This document shows, piece after piece, positions 45,974-54,837 of a DNA stretch of 64,000 nt. The number at the start of each line of letters is the position of its first letter. The first letter of the stretch is position 1. This DNA is from Enterocloster alcoholdehydrogenati (lineage in GTDB: Bacteria; Bacillota; Clostridia; Lachnospirales; Lachnospiraceae). The notes below the pieces were generated by a model. The model had not been told where the DNA came from and ran no database searches. It worked only from the letters and a program-made list of their open reading frames with translations. The stretch lies in the NCBI RefSeq assembly GCF_013282095.1, contig NZ_BLTJ01000009.1, positions 123,345 to 187,344 of the forward strand. Direction: 5' to 3'. The position numbers and the translations under genes are program-made.

Positions 45974-47425
45974 TTAAACCGTGCCATGCTTCTTTGACGG
46001 ACGGTCCTCACTTTTTGTATAAAGCATCTCAAAGGCAGCTGCCAGTCTCTGGCGTGTCTCTTCTGCCTTGATAATATCGTCTACATAGCCTCTTCTTGCA
46101 GCAGCCATCGCGCCGGACTGAGCCTTTGCGTACTCTGCCGCCTTCTCATTGATGAGAGCCACCGCGTCATCGCTGGCCTCGATCTCCTTTGCATACATAA
46201 TCTTAACCGCCTCATCCGGCTCCATGGTGCCGATCACGGCATTGGGCCAGGCGTATACCAGATCAGATCCCAGGCTCTTGCTGCCCATGGTAAGGCCGGC
46301 GCTTCCCAGTGCTTTTCCTGTCACTACGGTCACCTTGGGAACTGTGGCGTTTGCGTATGCGTAAGTCAGACGGGCTGCTGCCTTTGCAATCGATTTCTCA
46401 CTGCACAGACTTGCCTTATAGCCGTTTACATTTGCAATCGTCAGTACCGGAATACTGAAAGCATCGCAGAAATTGATGAACTCCGCTGCCTTGCCGCAGC
46501 CCTTGCCAGACAGAACAGACTCAAAGTCCTCTGTCTTATTTCCATCCTCATAGAGCTCTGTACGGTTTGCCACGCAGCCTACGGTCACGCCGTTTATACG
46601 GATAAGGGCTGTCACCATAGAGGGTTCATAAGCCTTCTTTATTTCCATTACAAAATGATTGTCAGAGATCATGGATAATGCCTGCACAGGGTCTCCTGCC
46701 ACTCCCTCAATGCCAGTGCACATACGGTTCAGATCATCCTGACAGTCGGCCTCGGAAAAATCCTCCTCGTTGTTTGCGGGCAGAATAGATACCAGTGTGC
46801 GGATCTGGGCCAAGATCGAAGCCTCGTCTCCCGTAAAATCAACCGCTCCGGTCTCTTTGCTCTGGAACGCAGCTGCCGCTGTGTCGCATTTTGCCTTGTA
46901 ATTGCCCTCTAACGCGTTTGGAGCATTTACAAAGAACTGGGCGGACTTCTCCTCCATAAAGGTGAAATCTGCCATACCTGCTGCTACTGCCATACCGCCG
47001 CCGCAGGTGCCGAAAACTGCCATAATCTGCGGGATCACACCAGATGCCATGGCCTGGCTTAAGTACAGCTTACCAAAACCATCCAGCGCATCCGTAGCCT
47101 CCTGTAAACGCAGTCCGGCACAGTCCACCAGTCCGATCACAGGCGCTCCCATTTTCATAGCCATGGAATAGATGCTGCAGATCTTCTTTGCGTGCATCTC
47201 GCCCATAGAGCCGCCCAGTACGGATGCATCCTGGCTGTATACATAAACCAGGCACCCGCCGATGGTACCGTATCCGGTAACCACACCGTCAGCCGGTGTT
47301 TCCTGCTCAGTCATGTTAAAGTCCGTGTTTCTAGCGGTGATATACGCGCCGACTTCAACAAAACTGTTCTCATCAAGCAGAGCTGCAATACGGCTGCTTG
47401 CTGAAGTTTGTGCTGAATTACTCAT
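45974..47425 (-). CDS. acyl-CoA carboxyltransferase/decarboxylase alpha subunit (MmdA-like)
   Basis: Carboxyl_trans family protein of 483 residues, expected to move CO2 from an acyl-CoA (such as methylmalonyl-CoA) to the biotin carrier. The N-terminal crotonase-like half has YVYSQDASVLGGSMGEMHAKK and oxyanion glycines in FGTCGGGMAVAAGMADF. The C-terminal half has LTIANVNGYKAS, VTGKALGSAGLTMGSKSLG and AWPNAVIGTMEPDEAVKIM. It diverges from canonical MmdA/PccB in the CoA-facing loops, so the substrate is uncertain. GGAGG 8 nt before ATG 47425 is clear; the longer frame to 47518 reaches into the promoter. First gene of the five-gene operon. Confidence 0.86.
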   Translation of the reverse strand: MSNSAQTSASSRIAALLDENSFVEVGAYITARNTDFNMTEQETPADGVVTGYGTIGGCLVYVYSQDASVLGGSMGEMHAKKICSIYSMAMKMGAPVIGLVDCAGLRLQEATDALDGFGKLYLSQAMASGVIPQIMAVFGTCGGGMAVAAGMADFTFMEEKSAQFFVNAPNALEGNYKAKCDTAAAAFQSKETGAVDFTGDEASILAQIRTLVSILPANNEEDFSEADCQDDLNRMCTGIEGVAGDPVQALSMISDNHFVMEIKKAYEPSMVTALIRINGVTVGCVANRTELYEDGNKTEDFESVLSGKGCGKAAEFINFCDAFSIPVLTIANVNGYKASLCSEKSIAKAAARLTYAYANATVPKVTVVTGKALGSAGLTMGSKSLGSDLVYAWPNAVIGTMEPDEAVKIMYAKEIEASDDAVALINEKAAEYAKAQSGAMAAARRGYVDDIIKAEETRQRLAAAFEMLYTKSEDRPSKKHGTV

Positions 47426-47515
47426 TTTCCAGTCCTCCATCATTCTTAAGTCTACAATATTAGACGGAATTGCTTTCAATCCCAGTGCAATCCCGCATAA
47501 AGACAAAAATATTGC

Positions 47516-47545
47516 CATATATGATTATAATAAGATTTTTGTCAA
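47516..47545 (-). promoter_or_regulatory. probable promoter of the decarboxylase operon
   Basis: On the minus strand there is TTGACA (47540-47545), an 18-nt spacer and TATATG (47516-47521), about 90 bases before the first gene. The rest of the 398-base gap (47546-47823) shows a GAAAAC/GTTTTC repeat near 47790 but no gene or clear terminator. Confidence 0.5.
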
Positions 47546-47823
47546 ATGGCAAGCCCCCCAGATCAGGAAATTGCCTGTTTTCGATAAATTATTAACAAAT
47601 TTTAAGAAAAATACAGACGCTGTCCCCATACCTGCTCCCAAACAGCCGATTGTTTTTTATGAGGTATGTGCGGCAGCGCCCACTTTATGCGTGTTTATCT
47701 GTATATTTTTACATTTCCCGTTCAATGAACAATCATTAACAGAATCTTACAATTATTTAATGTAACAGTTCAGGCCAGGTAGAAAACATATACGGAGTTT
47801 TCTTTCCTTGCGGCAGCGGCTGG

Positions 47824-49035
47824 TTACATTCCAAAGAAACGGTCATGGATGGCCTGAACCGCCTGATCTGCATCCTTCTTATCTACCAGCACAGATATCT
47901 TGATCTCACTGGTGGAAATCATGTTGATATTGATGCCTGCATCGTAGAGCGCCTCAAACAGCGTTGCCGCCACACCGGGATTGTTGATCATGCCTGCTCC
48001 CACCACAGAAACCTTAGCCACGTCGCAGTTTGTCTCCAGACGGCTGTAGCGCAGTTCCTCTTTCTGCTCGATCAGAAGCTCCGAAGCCTTCTTAAGATCC
48101 TTTTCCGCTACTGTAAAGCAGATATCCTTTCCTTCCTCATGGCCGATGCCCTGAAGGATGATATCCACATTCACCTGATTTCTGGCTAAGAGGGAAAACA
48201 CTTTAAATGAGGTGCCGATCTCATTCGGTACGCCGATGAGGGCGATCCTTGCAATATCCTTATCCTTTGCCACACTGCTGATATATGAACGTTCCATACG
48301 TTTTGCAACTCCCTTCACTTTTGTTCCCGGATGGCCTGTAAAACTTGACAGAACCTCCATTTTTACATTATATTTTCTCGCCAGCTCTACGGAGCGGTTG
48401 TGGAGCACCTGTGCGCCTAACGTAGCCAGTTCCAGCATCTCGTTGTAAGTTACCTCATCCAGCTTTCTTGCCCCTGTCACTTTTCTCGGGTCCGCGGTGT
48501 AAACACCCTCCACATCCGTATAGATCTGACACAGATCAGCTCCCAGCACTGCGGCCAGCGCTACCGCTGAGGTATCGGAACCTCCTCTTCCCAGGGTCGT
48601 TATATCGTGATTTCTGTCCACACCCTGAAACCCTGTGACAATAACGATCTTCTTCTGGTTCAGCTCTGCCTCGATGCGCTCCGTATCCACCTTTTTGATC
48701 CTTGCATTTCCTGAAACGGTATTGGTAATCACGCCGGACTGCCAGCCCGTAAGAGAGATCACCGGATACCCCATAGCCTCAATGGCCATGGCGCAGAGAG
48801 AGACTGAGATCTGCTCACCGGTAGATAAAAGCATATCCATCTCACGGCTGGAAGCCTCAGGATTGATCTCCCTCGCCTTCTCAATCAGGTCATCCGTGGT
48901 ATCGCCCTGGGCCGACAGCACTGCCACCACCTGATTCCCTGCCTTATATGCGTCCGTAATGATCCTTGCAACATTGCGAAGCCTCTCTGTGTCTGCCACG
49001 GAGGTTCCGCCGAATTTCTGTACGATCAAACTCAT
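47824..49035 (-). CDS. lysC: aspartate kinase
   Basis: Phosphorylates aspartate, the first step to lysine, threonine and methionine. 403 residues. The N-terminal amino acid kinase domain starts LIVQKFGGTSVADTERLRNVA and has VTGFQGVDRNHDITTLGRGGSD and YTDVEGVYTADPRKV. Two ACT domains follow (about 265-403: IALIGVPNEIGTSFKVFSLLA and VSVVGAGMINNPGVAATLFEAL), which bind the feedback inhibitor. The start is ATG 49035 (MSLIVQKFGG), preceded by GGAAGG. It has its own promoter after the sialic acid transporter genes. No lysine riboswitch is present. Confidence 0.95.
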   Translation of the reverse strand: MSLIVQKFGGTSVADTERLRNVARIITDAYKAGNQVVAVLSAQGDTTDDLIEKAREINPEASSREMDMLLSTGEQISVSLCAMAIEAMGYPVISLTGWQSGVITNTVSGNARIKKVDTERIEAELNQKKIVIVTGFQGVDRNHDITTLGRGGSDTSAVALAAVLGADLCQIYTDVEGVYTADPRKVTGARKLDEVTYNEMLELATLGAQVLHNRSVELARKYNVKMEVLSSFTGHPGTKVKGVAKRMERSYISSVAKDKDIARIALIGVPNEIGTSFKVFSLLARNQVNVDIILQGIGHEEGKDICFTVAEKDLKKASELLIEQKEELRYSRLETNCDVAKVSVVGAGMINNPGVAATLFEALYDAGININMISTSEIKISVLVDKKDADQAVQAIHDRFFGM

Positions 49036-49077
49036 ATCCGTTTTCCTTCCTTCGCCCGGTCTGCGGGTAAATATACA

Positions 49078-49105
49078 GGAGCGATGGCCAAACGACCATC
49101 GCTCC
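49078..49105 (-). promoter_or_regulatory. hairpin in lysC leader
   Basis: A near-perfect stem GGAGCGATGG/CCATCGCTCC lies immediately downstream of the predicted lysC start site. It could be the 3' end of the preceding permease transcript or a leader hairpin. It lacks a proper U-run and is too small for a lysine riboswitch. Confidence 0.45.
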
Positions 49106-49117
49106 AACCTATACCAT

Positions 49118-49145
49118 ATTTTACTCAAATGATGCTGTTTGTCAA
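49118..49145 (-). promoter_or_regulatory. promoter of lysC
   Basis: On the minus strand there is TTGACA (49140-49145), a 16-nt spacer and TAAAAT (49118-49123), directly after the permease stop codon. Confidence 0.6.
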
Positions 49146-49156
49146 CTTGTTTCCCC

Positions 49157-49981
49157 TTATCCTTTTACTGCGCCCATGGTAATTCCCTGGGTGAAATAAT
49201 TCTGGAACATCAGGAAAACGGCAACGATGGGAACCGCCGCCAGAGCCGCACCTGCCATGATCACACCATAGTTCGTGGAGAACTCCTGCTGCAGCGTTGC
49301 CACACCCAGGGAGATGGTCAGATTGGTTCTGGAATTTAACATTACCAACTGCATGAAATAATCGTTCCAGGTATTGATAAAGGTAAAGATAGCCAGCGCT
49401 CCCAGACCAGGCTTTACGATCGGCATAACAATGTTTGTAAAGGTGCGGATCTCTCCGCTTCCGTCAATCTTTGCCGCCTCTAAAAGCTCGGTAGGAACAT
49501 TTTCGCTGAACTGTTTCATCAGGAAAATACCAAAGGGCCAGCCGCATAAAGGAAGGATCACAGCCCAGGAGGTATCATGGATCCCCATAAAGGAAACCAG
49601 TTTCATAAGAGGCACCAGAATTACCTGCTTTGGAAGAGCCATGGCAAACACGAAGATACTAAACAGCAGCTTATCGCCGTAGAACCGTTTCTTCGCCAGC
49701 ACATAGCCCGCCATAGAGGAGGCAATGCAGACAATGATCAGCGTCAGCGCAGCGATAAAAATACTGTTGATAAGCCACTGAAGAGCCGGATTCTGAAACA
49801 GCTTCTCGAAGTTTTCCATGGTGGGATGCAGCGGGAACCATTCCGGCGGAAGCTTGATCGTTACCTTCTGGGATTTGAACGCGCCTGTCAGGATCCAGTA
49901 AAACGGGAAGATAAAGACCACGCTGAGCAGAAGCAGGAATGTCATGGACAGGATGTCCAGGATTTTTACTTTATTTTTCAT
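49157..49981 (-). CDS. carbohydrate ABC transporter permease (MalG/AraQ type)
   Basis: Inner-membrane permease of 274 residues with six helices. It has the N-terminal helix MTFLLLLSVVFIFPFYWILTG and the EAA loop ELLEAAKIDGSGEIRTFTNI (about residue 180), where the ATPase docks. The C-terminus is VFLMFQNYFTQGITMGAVKG. It pairs with the permease encoded immediately upstream (13-base gap) and the binding protein before that. From its place in the nan locus it probably imports sialic acid or a derivative. ATG 49981 has GGGGGAAGAGAAG; the upstream frame overlaps the previous gene. Confidence 0.92.
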   Translation of the reverse strand: MKNKVKILDILSMTFLLLLSVVFIFPFYWILTGAFKSQKVTIKLPPEWFPLHPTMENFEKLFQNPALQWLINSIFIAALTLIIVCIASSMAGYVLAKKRFYGDKLLFSIFVFAMALPKQVILVPLMKLVSFMGIHDTSWAVILPLCGWPFGIFLMKQFSENVPTELLEAAKIDGSGEIRTFTNIVMPIVKPGLGALAIFTFINTWNDYFMQLVMLNSRTNLTISLGVATLQQEFSTNYGVIMAGAALAAVPIVAVFLMFQNYFTQGITMGAVKG

Positions 49982-49994
49982 CTTCTCTTCCCCC

Positions 49995-50891
49995 TTAATA
50001 TTCAACGTCGCTGCCCAGAGCCTTAAACTGGACAAAGCTGATAAAGCCGATGATCAGCGCCAGAATTACCCCCATGGCATTTGCATAGCCGTATTCAAAC
50101 TTCTTAAAGGCCGTTTCATACAGATAGTACATGATCGTTGTGGTTCTGTAGTTGGGGCCGCCGGATGTCAGCAGCTGAATCAATGAGAAGCACTGGAAGG
50201 AGTTAATGGTGGTGATAACTACAATGTACAGAGTGGTAGGCAAAAGACTTGGCCACTTAATTTTCCAGAATACCTGAAAATCGTTGGCACCGTCTACCTG
50301 TGCCGCCTCCACATAGTCCTTGGGTACATTTCCCAGAGATGCAATGTAAAGGATAATGGGCTGGCCTACGCTGGTGGTGATCAGGATAATCAGGATGGCC
50401 CAGAGTGCAAATTTCTTATCACCGGTCCACATGATATTTTTATCGATCACATCCATGGATTTTAACAGCCAGTTCAGGATACCGTTTAACGGATCGTAGA
50501 TCCATTTCCACACAACAGTAACAGCTACTGTACCGGTTACGACCGGCAGGAAGAACACACAGCGGAAAAAGGACCGTGTCACCGGATTCTTCTCATAGGT
50601 CATGGCTGCCACAAAAAGTGCAAATAAAACGGTGATGGGAACGGAGCCTACTACCAGAAGCAGGGTGTTCACCAGGGACTTCTGCCATACAGGATCTGCA
50701 AACATCGTGGTATAGTTAGACAGCCCGGTAAATGTCATTCCCTTCATATTGTAGCGGAAAAAGCTGGTGACTACGCCCATTCCCATGGGAACCAGCACAA
50801 AAATGATAAAAAACAGCATGGCCGGTAAGAGGAACGCGTAGGAAACAAGCGTTTCCCGCATTCTGATCTTGTTGATTTTCCTTGACTTCAT
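49995..50891 (-). CDS. carbohydrate ABC transporter permease (MalF/UgpA type)
   Basis: Membrane permease of 298 residues. It has six helices, opening with LVSYAFLLPAMLFFIIFVLVPMG. The EAA loop is DYVEAAQVDGANDFQVFWKI (about residue 200), and the late helices include AMGVILALIIGFISFVQF. It forms a heterodimer with the next permease. AAGGAGAG precedes the ATG. Second gene of the transporter transcript. No ATPase gene is present, so a shared MsmK/UgpC-type ATPase is expected elsewhere. Confidence 0.92.
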   Translation of the reverse strand: MKSRKINKIRMRETLVSYAFLLPAMLFFIIFVLVPMGMGVVTSFFRYNMKGMTFTGLSNYTTMFADPVWQKSLVNTLLLVVGSVPITVLFALFVAAMTYEKNPVTRSFFRCVFFLPVVTGTVAVTVVWKWIYDPLNGILNWLLKSMDVIDKNIMWTGDKKFALWAILIILITTSVGQPIILYIASLGNVPKDYVEAAQVDGANDFQVFWKIKWPSLLPTTLYIVVITTINSFQCFSLIQLLTSGGPNYRTTTIMYYLYETAFKKFEYGYANAMGVILALIIGFISFVQFKALGSDVEY

Positions 50892-50991
50892 GGTAGATCT
50901 CTCCTTCTAAAAGTGACTCCCCATACTACAGGCCGTAATATGGGGAGAATCCCTGCTTTCACCCTTCTCATCTGTAAGGGCTTTTGCTGTA

Positions 50992-52380
50992 TTACTGAGC
51001 GTTTATAATGGACTGATTTGCCTTTGCTACAAAATCATCCAGAGCGGCCTTCGGCTCAGCGTCGCCATTGATCACTGCCTGAAGCATTGGGAACCAGTAG
51101 GTTCTCATCTCGGCAAATCCAGGAATCGTATTATAGTATGGAGAATAATATTTGCTGAGGGAAGCGTAGAATGCCATATCCTCATCGCCTTCATATAAAT
51201 CGCCCATAGACTGGCGAACCGGGAATACACTGGTCTTTACCACATTCTTTGGCCCCCACTCTTCGTCGTTGCAGACAAAGTCGATAAACTTCTTGGATGC
51301 CTCAGCTCTTGCCTCATCGCCGTTGTCAAATACACAGAAGCCATTTACAAGGTATTCAAGAGCAGGCTTTCCGTCCTCAGACGGGAATGGAAGGGCAATG
51401 GCCTCAATTCCGTTCTCATTTAAGGTTTCTGCTCTCTGGCTTGCAAGGCCTGGAGACCATAAAGTAGTAAATGCTGTGTTGCCTGCTACAAACTGGTCAA
51501 CGTCCTCGCCGCCGTTGTATGCGGAACCATTTAACATATAGCCGTTATCTACCCACTCCTTGATCTTGGTCATGGCCTTTACGCCGCCTTCATCGTTCAA
51601 TGTGTATGTAGTGATCTCAGGATCCGTTACGGAGCTGTCATAGAGATTGGTCACAAATGCGCGGATACCCTGATCACCGCCCTGTCCGGAGCAGTATACG
51701 GTGCCGCCCATGAAGCCTGCCTCAGAAAGTTTCTTCATCATCTCCTCAAACTGCTCTGTGGTCCAGGTACGGTCGCCCTCCAGATTGATGCAGTCCATAG
51801 CGCCCGCTTCCTCTAAGGCGTTCTTGCTCACTGCCATGCAGAAAGCCGCGCTGCTGATGGGATACATATAGTAGCTGTCACCGGACTTGCAGGCATTTAA
51901 CAGCGCCTCATTATCAACATCCTTCGTAAACTCATCTGTAAACATATCATCCAGAGCTACCAGCTTTCCGTTCTGTGCATAGGAAATGATACGTCCGGGA
52001 GCATCAAAGAGAACGTCGCATACCGTTCCCGCCTCAATCGCTGCGGTGATTTTTTCCGGCCCGGAAGTGAAATCAATGGTCTCAAGCTTCACCTTGATAT
52101 CAGGATTCTTTGCCTCAAAGGCATCTATGATCTCCTGCTCATACGTACCTGCGGGATTATTCCCGTCCTGTGCAAATGTAGGGAACGCCCACCAGGTAAT
52201 CTCTGTCACTCCTTCAGCAGAAGTCCCTTCAGATCCTTTGGATGCGGCTTCTGTGTTCTTTGCCTCTTCTGCCTTGGTATCTGCCTGTGTGCCGGCTGTC
52301 TGTTTGTCTCCCCCGCCGCAGCCTGTGAGCATGGATGCTGTCATGGCTGCCGCCAGACCCAAAGATAACATTTTCTTCAT
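50992..52380 (-). CDS. ABC transporter solute-binding lipoprotein (nan locus)
   Basis: Family 1 extracellular solute-binding lipoprotein of 462 residues. The lipobox is MLTGCGGG (Cys about 20), followed by an acidic linker. Domain signs are ITWWAFPTFAQDGN, IIDAFEAKNPDIKVKLETID, DVLFDAPGRIISYAQNGKLV, FTTLWSPGLASQ and a Trp/Tyr-rich C-terminal lobe (MRTYWFPMLQAVING). The ligand is probably free or anhydro sialic acid given the flanking nanA/nanK/nanE (inference). ATG 52380 follows AAGGAGG. A perfect consensus promoter lies 75 bases upstream. Confidence 0.9.
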   Translation of the reverse strand: MKKMLSLGLAAAMTASMLTGCGGGDKQTAGTQADTKAEEAKNTEAASKGSEGTSAEGVTEITWWAFPTFAQDGNNPAGTYEQEIIDAFEAKNPDIKVKLETIDFTSGPEKITAAIEAGTVCDVLFDAPGRIISYAQNGKLVALDDMFTDEFTKDVDNEALLNACKSGDSYYMYPISSAAFCMAVSKNALEEAGAMDCINLEGDRTWTTEQFEEMMKKLSEAGFMGGTVYCSGQGGDQGIRAFVTNLYDSSVTDPEITTYTLNDEGGVKAMTKIKEWVDNGYMLNGSAYNGGEDVDQFVAGNTAFTTLWSPGLASQRAETLNENGIEAIALPFPSEDGKPALEYLVNGFCVFDNGDEARAEASKKFIDFVCNDEEWGPKNVVKTSVFPVRQSMGDLYEGDEDMAFYASLSKYYSPYYNTIPGFAEMRTYWFPMLQAVINGDAEPKAALDDFVAKANQSIINAQ

Positions 52381-52436
52381 AAGAAAATTCCTCCTTCTCA
52401 TTTCTCCCCGCTCCCGCCCTGTACCCCTGGCAGGAA

Positions 52437-52486
52437 CATTTCTTTGTTGTTGAAATGATTATAGCACGATTTTTTCTTTTTGTCAA
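52437..52486 (-). promoter_or_regulatory. consensus promoter of the nan transporter with operator-like repeat
   Basis: On the minus strand there is TTGACA (52481-52486), a 17-nt spacer and TATAAT (52458-52463). It is followed at once by the inverted repeat CATTTC-N9-GAAATG (52437-52457). Such a strong promoter probably needs a repressor; the RpiR protein of the locus is the candidate. Confidence 0.68.
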
Positions 52487-52542
52487 TTTGCCCGAAAAAA
52501 ATTTCTTTTCTTTTTATTCATTGTGTTTTTTAGTTTTAAACC

Positions 52543-52596
52543 CAAAAAAACAGGGAGTTTCTCTTCTGCATTTTTATGCATTATGCGAAACTCCCC
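52543..52596 (-). terminator. terminator after nanA
   Basis: The stem GGGAGTTTC/GAAACTCCC (52553-52561 with 52587-52595) is followed on the minus strand by CTGTTTTTTT. The loop itself holds a TGCAT repeat. It lies 90 bases past the nanA stop and separates nanA from the transporter genes. The whole gap 52381-52683 holds only this and the transporter promoter. Confidence 0.8.
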
Positions 52597-52683
52597 AAAA
52601 ATACCCTCTTATATTTTACACAATTTCTGATTTGCAAACGAATCCTGCAGAATGGCACTGAAAATTTTTTCTTTTATTTCATC

Positions 52684-53598
52684 CTACAGCTTTGCAATTG
52701 CAGCGTCGATCATTGCAGCGCATTTTCTTACCTGATCCATATCCTCAGGAATCAGCCCCGGCATCGGCTTTCTCACACTGCCCAGTTCAAGTCCCTCTCT
52801 TATCTTTAAGATCTCTTTCATTACAGCGTAGAGATTTCCATGGCAGGCGCACATAGCATAGATGATCGCGTCCGCGGCATACTGGATCTGTCCGGCAGCC
52901 TTGTACTCGCCTTTTTGGCACAGCTCATAGATCTTCAGATACAGTTCCGGCATTACCCCATAAGTACCTCCGATACCGCCGTCTGCACCCATGGCCAGTC
53001 CGGATACCAGCTGTTCATCCGGCCCATTAAATACTACGAAATCCTTTCCGCCCTCCATTTTAAACATCTGGATATCCTGTACGGGCATTGAACTGTTTTT
53101 AACGGCAGCTACCCTCGGATTCTTTTTCATCTCTTTAAACAGAGGCATGGTCAAGGCTACGCCTGCCAGCTGTGGAATATTGTAGATCACAAAATCCGTA
53201 TTGGGCACCGCAGCGGAAATATCATTCCAGTACTGGGCAATGGCGTGCTCGGGCAAATGAAAATAGATAGGGGGAATGGACGCGATCGCATCTGCTCCCA
53301 AACGCTCCGCATGAGCTGCCAGTTCGCAGCTGTCCTCGGTATTATTGCAGGCTACGTGGGCAATGACGGTCATTTTCCCTTTGACCACTTCCAGCACTGC
53401 CTCCAGCACTGCCTTGCGCTCTTCCTTGCTCTGATAGATGCACTCGCCGGAGGAACCTCCCACATAAACGCCCTTTACTCCCTTTTTCAGCAAATGCTCT
53501 GCCAAAGCCTTCGTGCGTTCTCTGCTTACGCTTCCATCCTCCTCATAGCAAGCGTAAAATGCCGGAATAATCCCCTGATACTTTGTAATATCTCTCAT
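52684..53598 (-). CDS. nanA: N-acetylneuraminate lyase
   Basis: DHDPS-family class I aldolase of 304 residues, expected to split N-acetylneuraminate into ManNAc and pyruvate. It shows the substrate loop VYVGGSSGECIYQS (GxSGE, about 46-55), the Tyr in DFVIYNIPQLAGV (about 135) and the Schiff-base Lys in VAAVKNSS (about 163). GxGGTYG (GGIGGTYGVMPE) is also present. The GGSSGE loop and the nan neighbours favour the lyase over dihydrodipicolinate synthase. The start is ATG 53598 after GGTGGAG; the in-frame ATG at 53646 has no site. Confidence 0.92.
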   Translation of the reverse strand: MRDITKYQGIIPAFYACYEEDGSVSRERTKALAEHLLKKGVKGVYVGGSSGECIYQSKEERKAVLEAVLEVVKGKMTVIAHVACNNTEDSCELAAHAERLGADAIASIPPIYFHLPEHAIAQYWNDISAAVPNTDFVIYNIPQLAGVALTMPLFKEMKKNPRVAAVKNSSMPVQDIQMFKMEGGKDFVVFNGPDEQLVSGLAMGADGGIGGTYGVMPELYLKIYELCQKGEYKAAGQIQYAADAIIYAMCACHGNLYAVMKEILKIREGLELGSVRKPMPGLIPEDMDQVRKCAAMIDAAIAKL

Positions 53599-53683
53599 GT
53601 TGCTCCACCTTTCTCCGCCCGATGCAGAGCCTGTTTCCTGCTCCATCCTATCGGCTTTCCCCGCAAAGGGCTGTTTCTTTATT

Positions 53684-53722
53684 GTGATACCATCAGTATA
53701 TCACTTTAATTGTTTTTTTCAA
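53684..53722 (-). promoter_or_regulatory. promoter of nanA with operator-like repeat
   Basis: On the minus strand there is TTGAAA (53717-53722), a 16-nt spacer and TATACT (53695-53700). The -10 lies inside the inverted repeat GTGATA-N9-TATCAC (53684-53704), which would allow a repressor to block it. Confidence 0.6.
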
Positions 53723-53761
53723 CATTTCTATAAAAGTAAAAATTTTTTCTTTATTTTTTTG

Positions 53762-53789
53762 TAAAAAAGCGATGCTTGGGCATCGCCTT
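53762..53789 (-). terminator. terminator of the RpiR regulator gene
   Basis: The stem GCGATGC/GCATCGC with a 4-base loop (53769-53786) is followed by T6 on the minus strand. It begins 34 bases after the stop codon. Confidence 0.88.
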
Positions 53790-53822
53790 TCTCAATACGT
53801 TTATACCCTTTGGTTCTTTCCG

Positions 53823-54680
53823 TCAACACAGCTTTTCCAGAACGGAGCCAGACGTTTTCTCATTATTCACGCTGCATTGTTCAAAATACCTGCGATAATA
53901 CTCTGTATAGATCAGATCCACCAGGAACAGCTGGCTGATCTCTGCGGAAGTGGAGCCGCCCTGAAGCGGACCTTCATTCGCGCCTGACAGCAGAGTGACG
54001 TCTGCGTGGGAACTCAGCGGTGATTTTACAAAGCGGGTGATGCAGATAATCCTGGCTCCCGCCCGCTTTGCAACCTCTGCCACATGAATGGTGTCCTTAG
54101 TGGCTCCAGAATAGGAAAATACCACTGCCACATCTCTCTCATCCATGGTAGCCGCCGCCATCGCCTGCATATGGCTGTCCTGTATACAAAATACTTTGTT
54201 TTCAATACGCATAAATTTATTCATGGCCTTCATGGCAGTGAGCATACTTGCGCCCACGCCGAAGAAAAATACCTTTCTCGCACCGTGAATCAGAGTAATG
54301 GCCCGTTCAATGTCCTCTTCACGGATCATGGAAAACGTCTCATTCAGCGCATTTATATTCGTATTTAATACCTTTCTTGCCAGCTCTCCAAAGGAATCCT
54401 CCATGGAAATATTATTTCCCGTAAACTGGTCCACCTGTTCCTGGCCTTTGCTGATGCTCAAAGACAGCATCATCTTAAACTCCTGATAGCCCTTCAAGTC
54501 CATTGTCTTACAGAACCGGAACACACTGGTATCTCCCACCTCACAGGCCTCTGCCAGGTCGGTGATGGACATAAACAGTACGTCTCTGGGATTTGCCAGA
54601 ATATAATCTGCCACTTTCTTTTCTGCTTTTGTAAACTGATTATATGCGGACTTGATACTTGTTATAAAATCTCCCTGCAT
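53823..54680 (-). CDS. RpiR/MurR-family transcriptional regulator of the nan locus
   Basis: Sugar-phosphate-responsive regulator of 285 residues. The N-terminal HTH_6 domain (about 5-80) has FTKAEKKVADYILANP, SITDLAEACEVGDTSVFRFCK. The C-terminal SIS domain (about 125-260) has VFFFGVGASMLTAMKAMNKF, VVFSYSGATKDTIHVAEVAK and the LSSHADVTLLSG motif. Proteins of this type in sialic acid clusters often respond to ManNAc-6-P or GlcNAc-6-P and repress. It lies between nanK and nanA and probably controls the palindrome-bearing promoters here (inference). GAGAGG supports ATG 54680; 54698 is also possible. Confidence 0.9.
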   Translation of the reverse strand: MQGDFITSIKSAYNQFTKAEKKVADYILANPRDVLFMSITDLAEACEVGDTSVFRFCKTMDLKGYQEFKMMLSLSISKGQEQVDQFTGNNISMEDSFGELARKVLNTNINALNETFSMIREEDIERAITLIHGARKVFFFGVGASMLTAMKAMNKFMRIENKVFCIQDSHMQAMAAATMDERDVAVVFSYSGATKDTIHVAEVAKRAGARIICITRFVKSPLSSHADVTLLSGANEGPLQGGSTSAEISQLFLVDLIYTEYYRRYFEQCSVNNEKTSGSVLEKLC

Positions 54681-54837
54681 ATGATCTTTTCCTCTCAATC
54701 TAACGTCTTTTTTCCATTTTATCTATTTTCGTTTTCGTTGTCCAGACCTTTTCCGGCTTTTATCTGATTTTTCACCGGCTGCAGAAGATATTTATGCTGT
54801 TTGCAAAGAGTTTTTCCACTTATTGGAATTATCTGTT

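Noticed and set aside
47262..47765. Plus-strand frame across the decarboxylase operon promoter
   Set aside because: It starts inside the carboxyltransferase gene on the other strand, has no ribosome binding site and no recognisable domain.
49036..49156. Lysine riboswitch before lysC
   Set aside because: The space is too short and only one simple hairpin forms.
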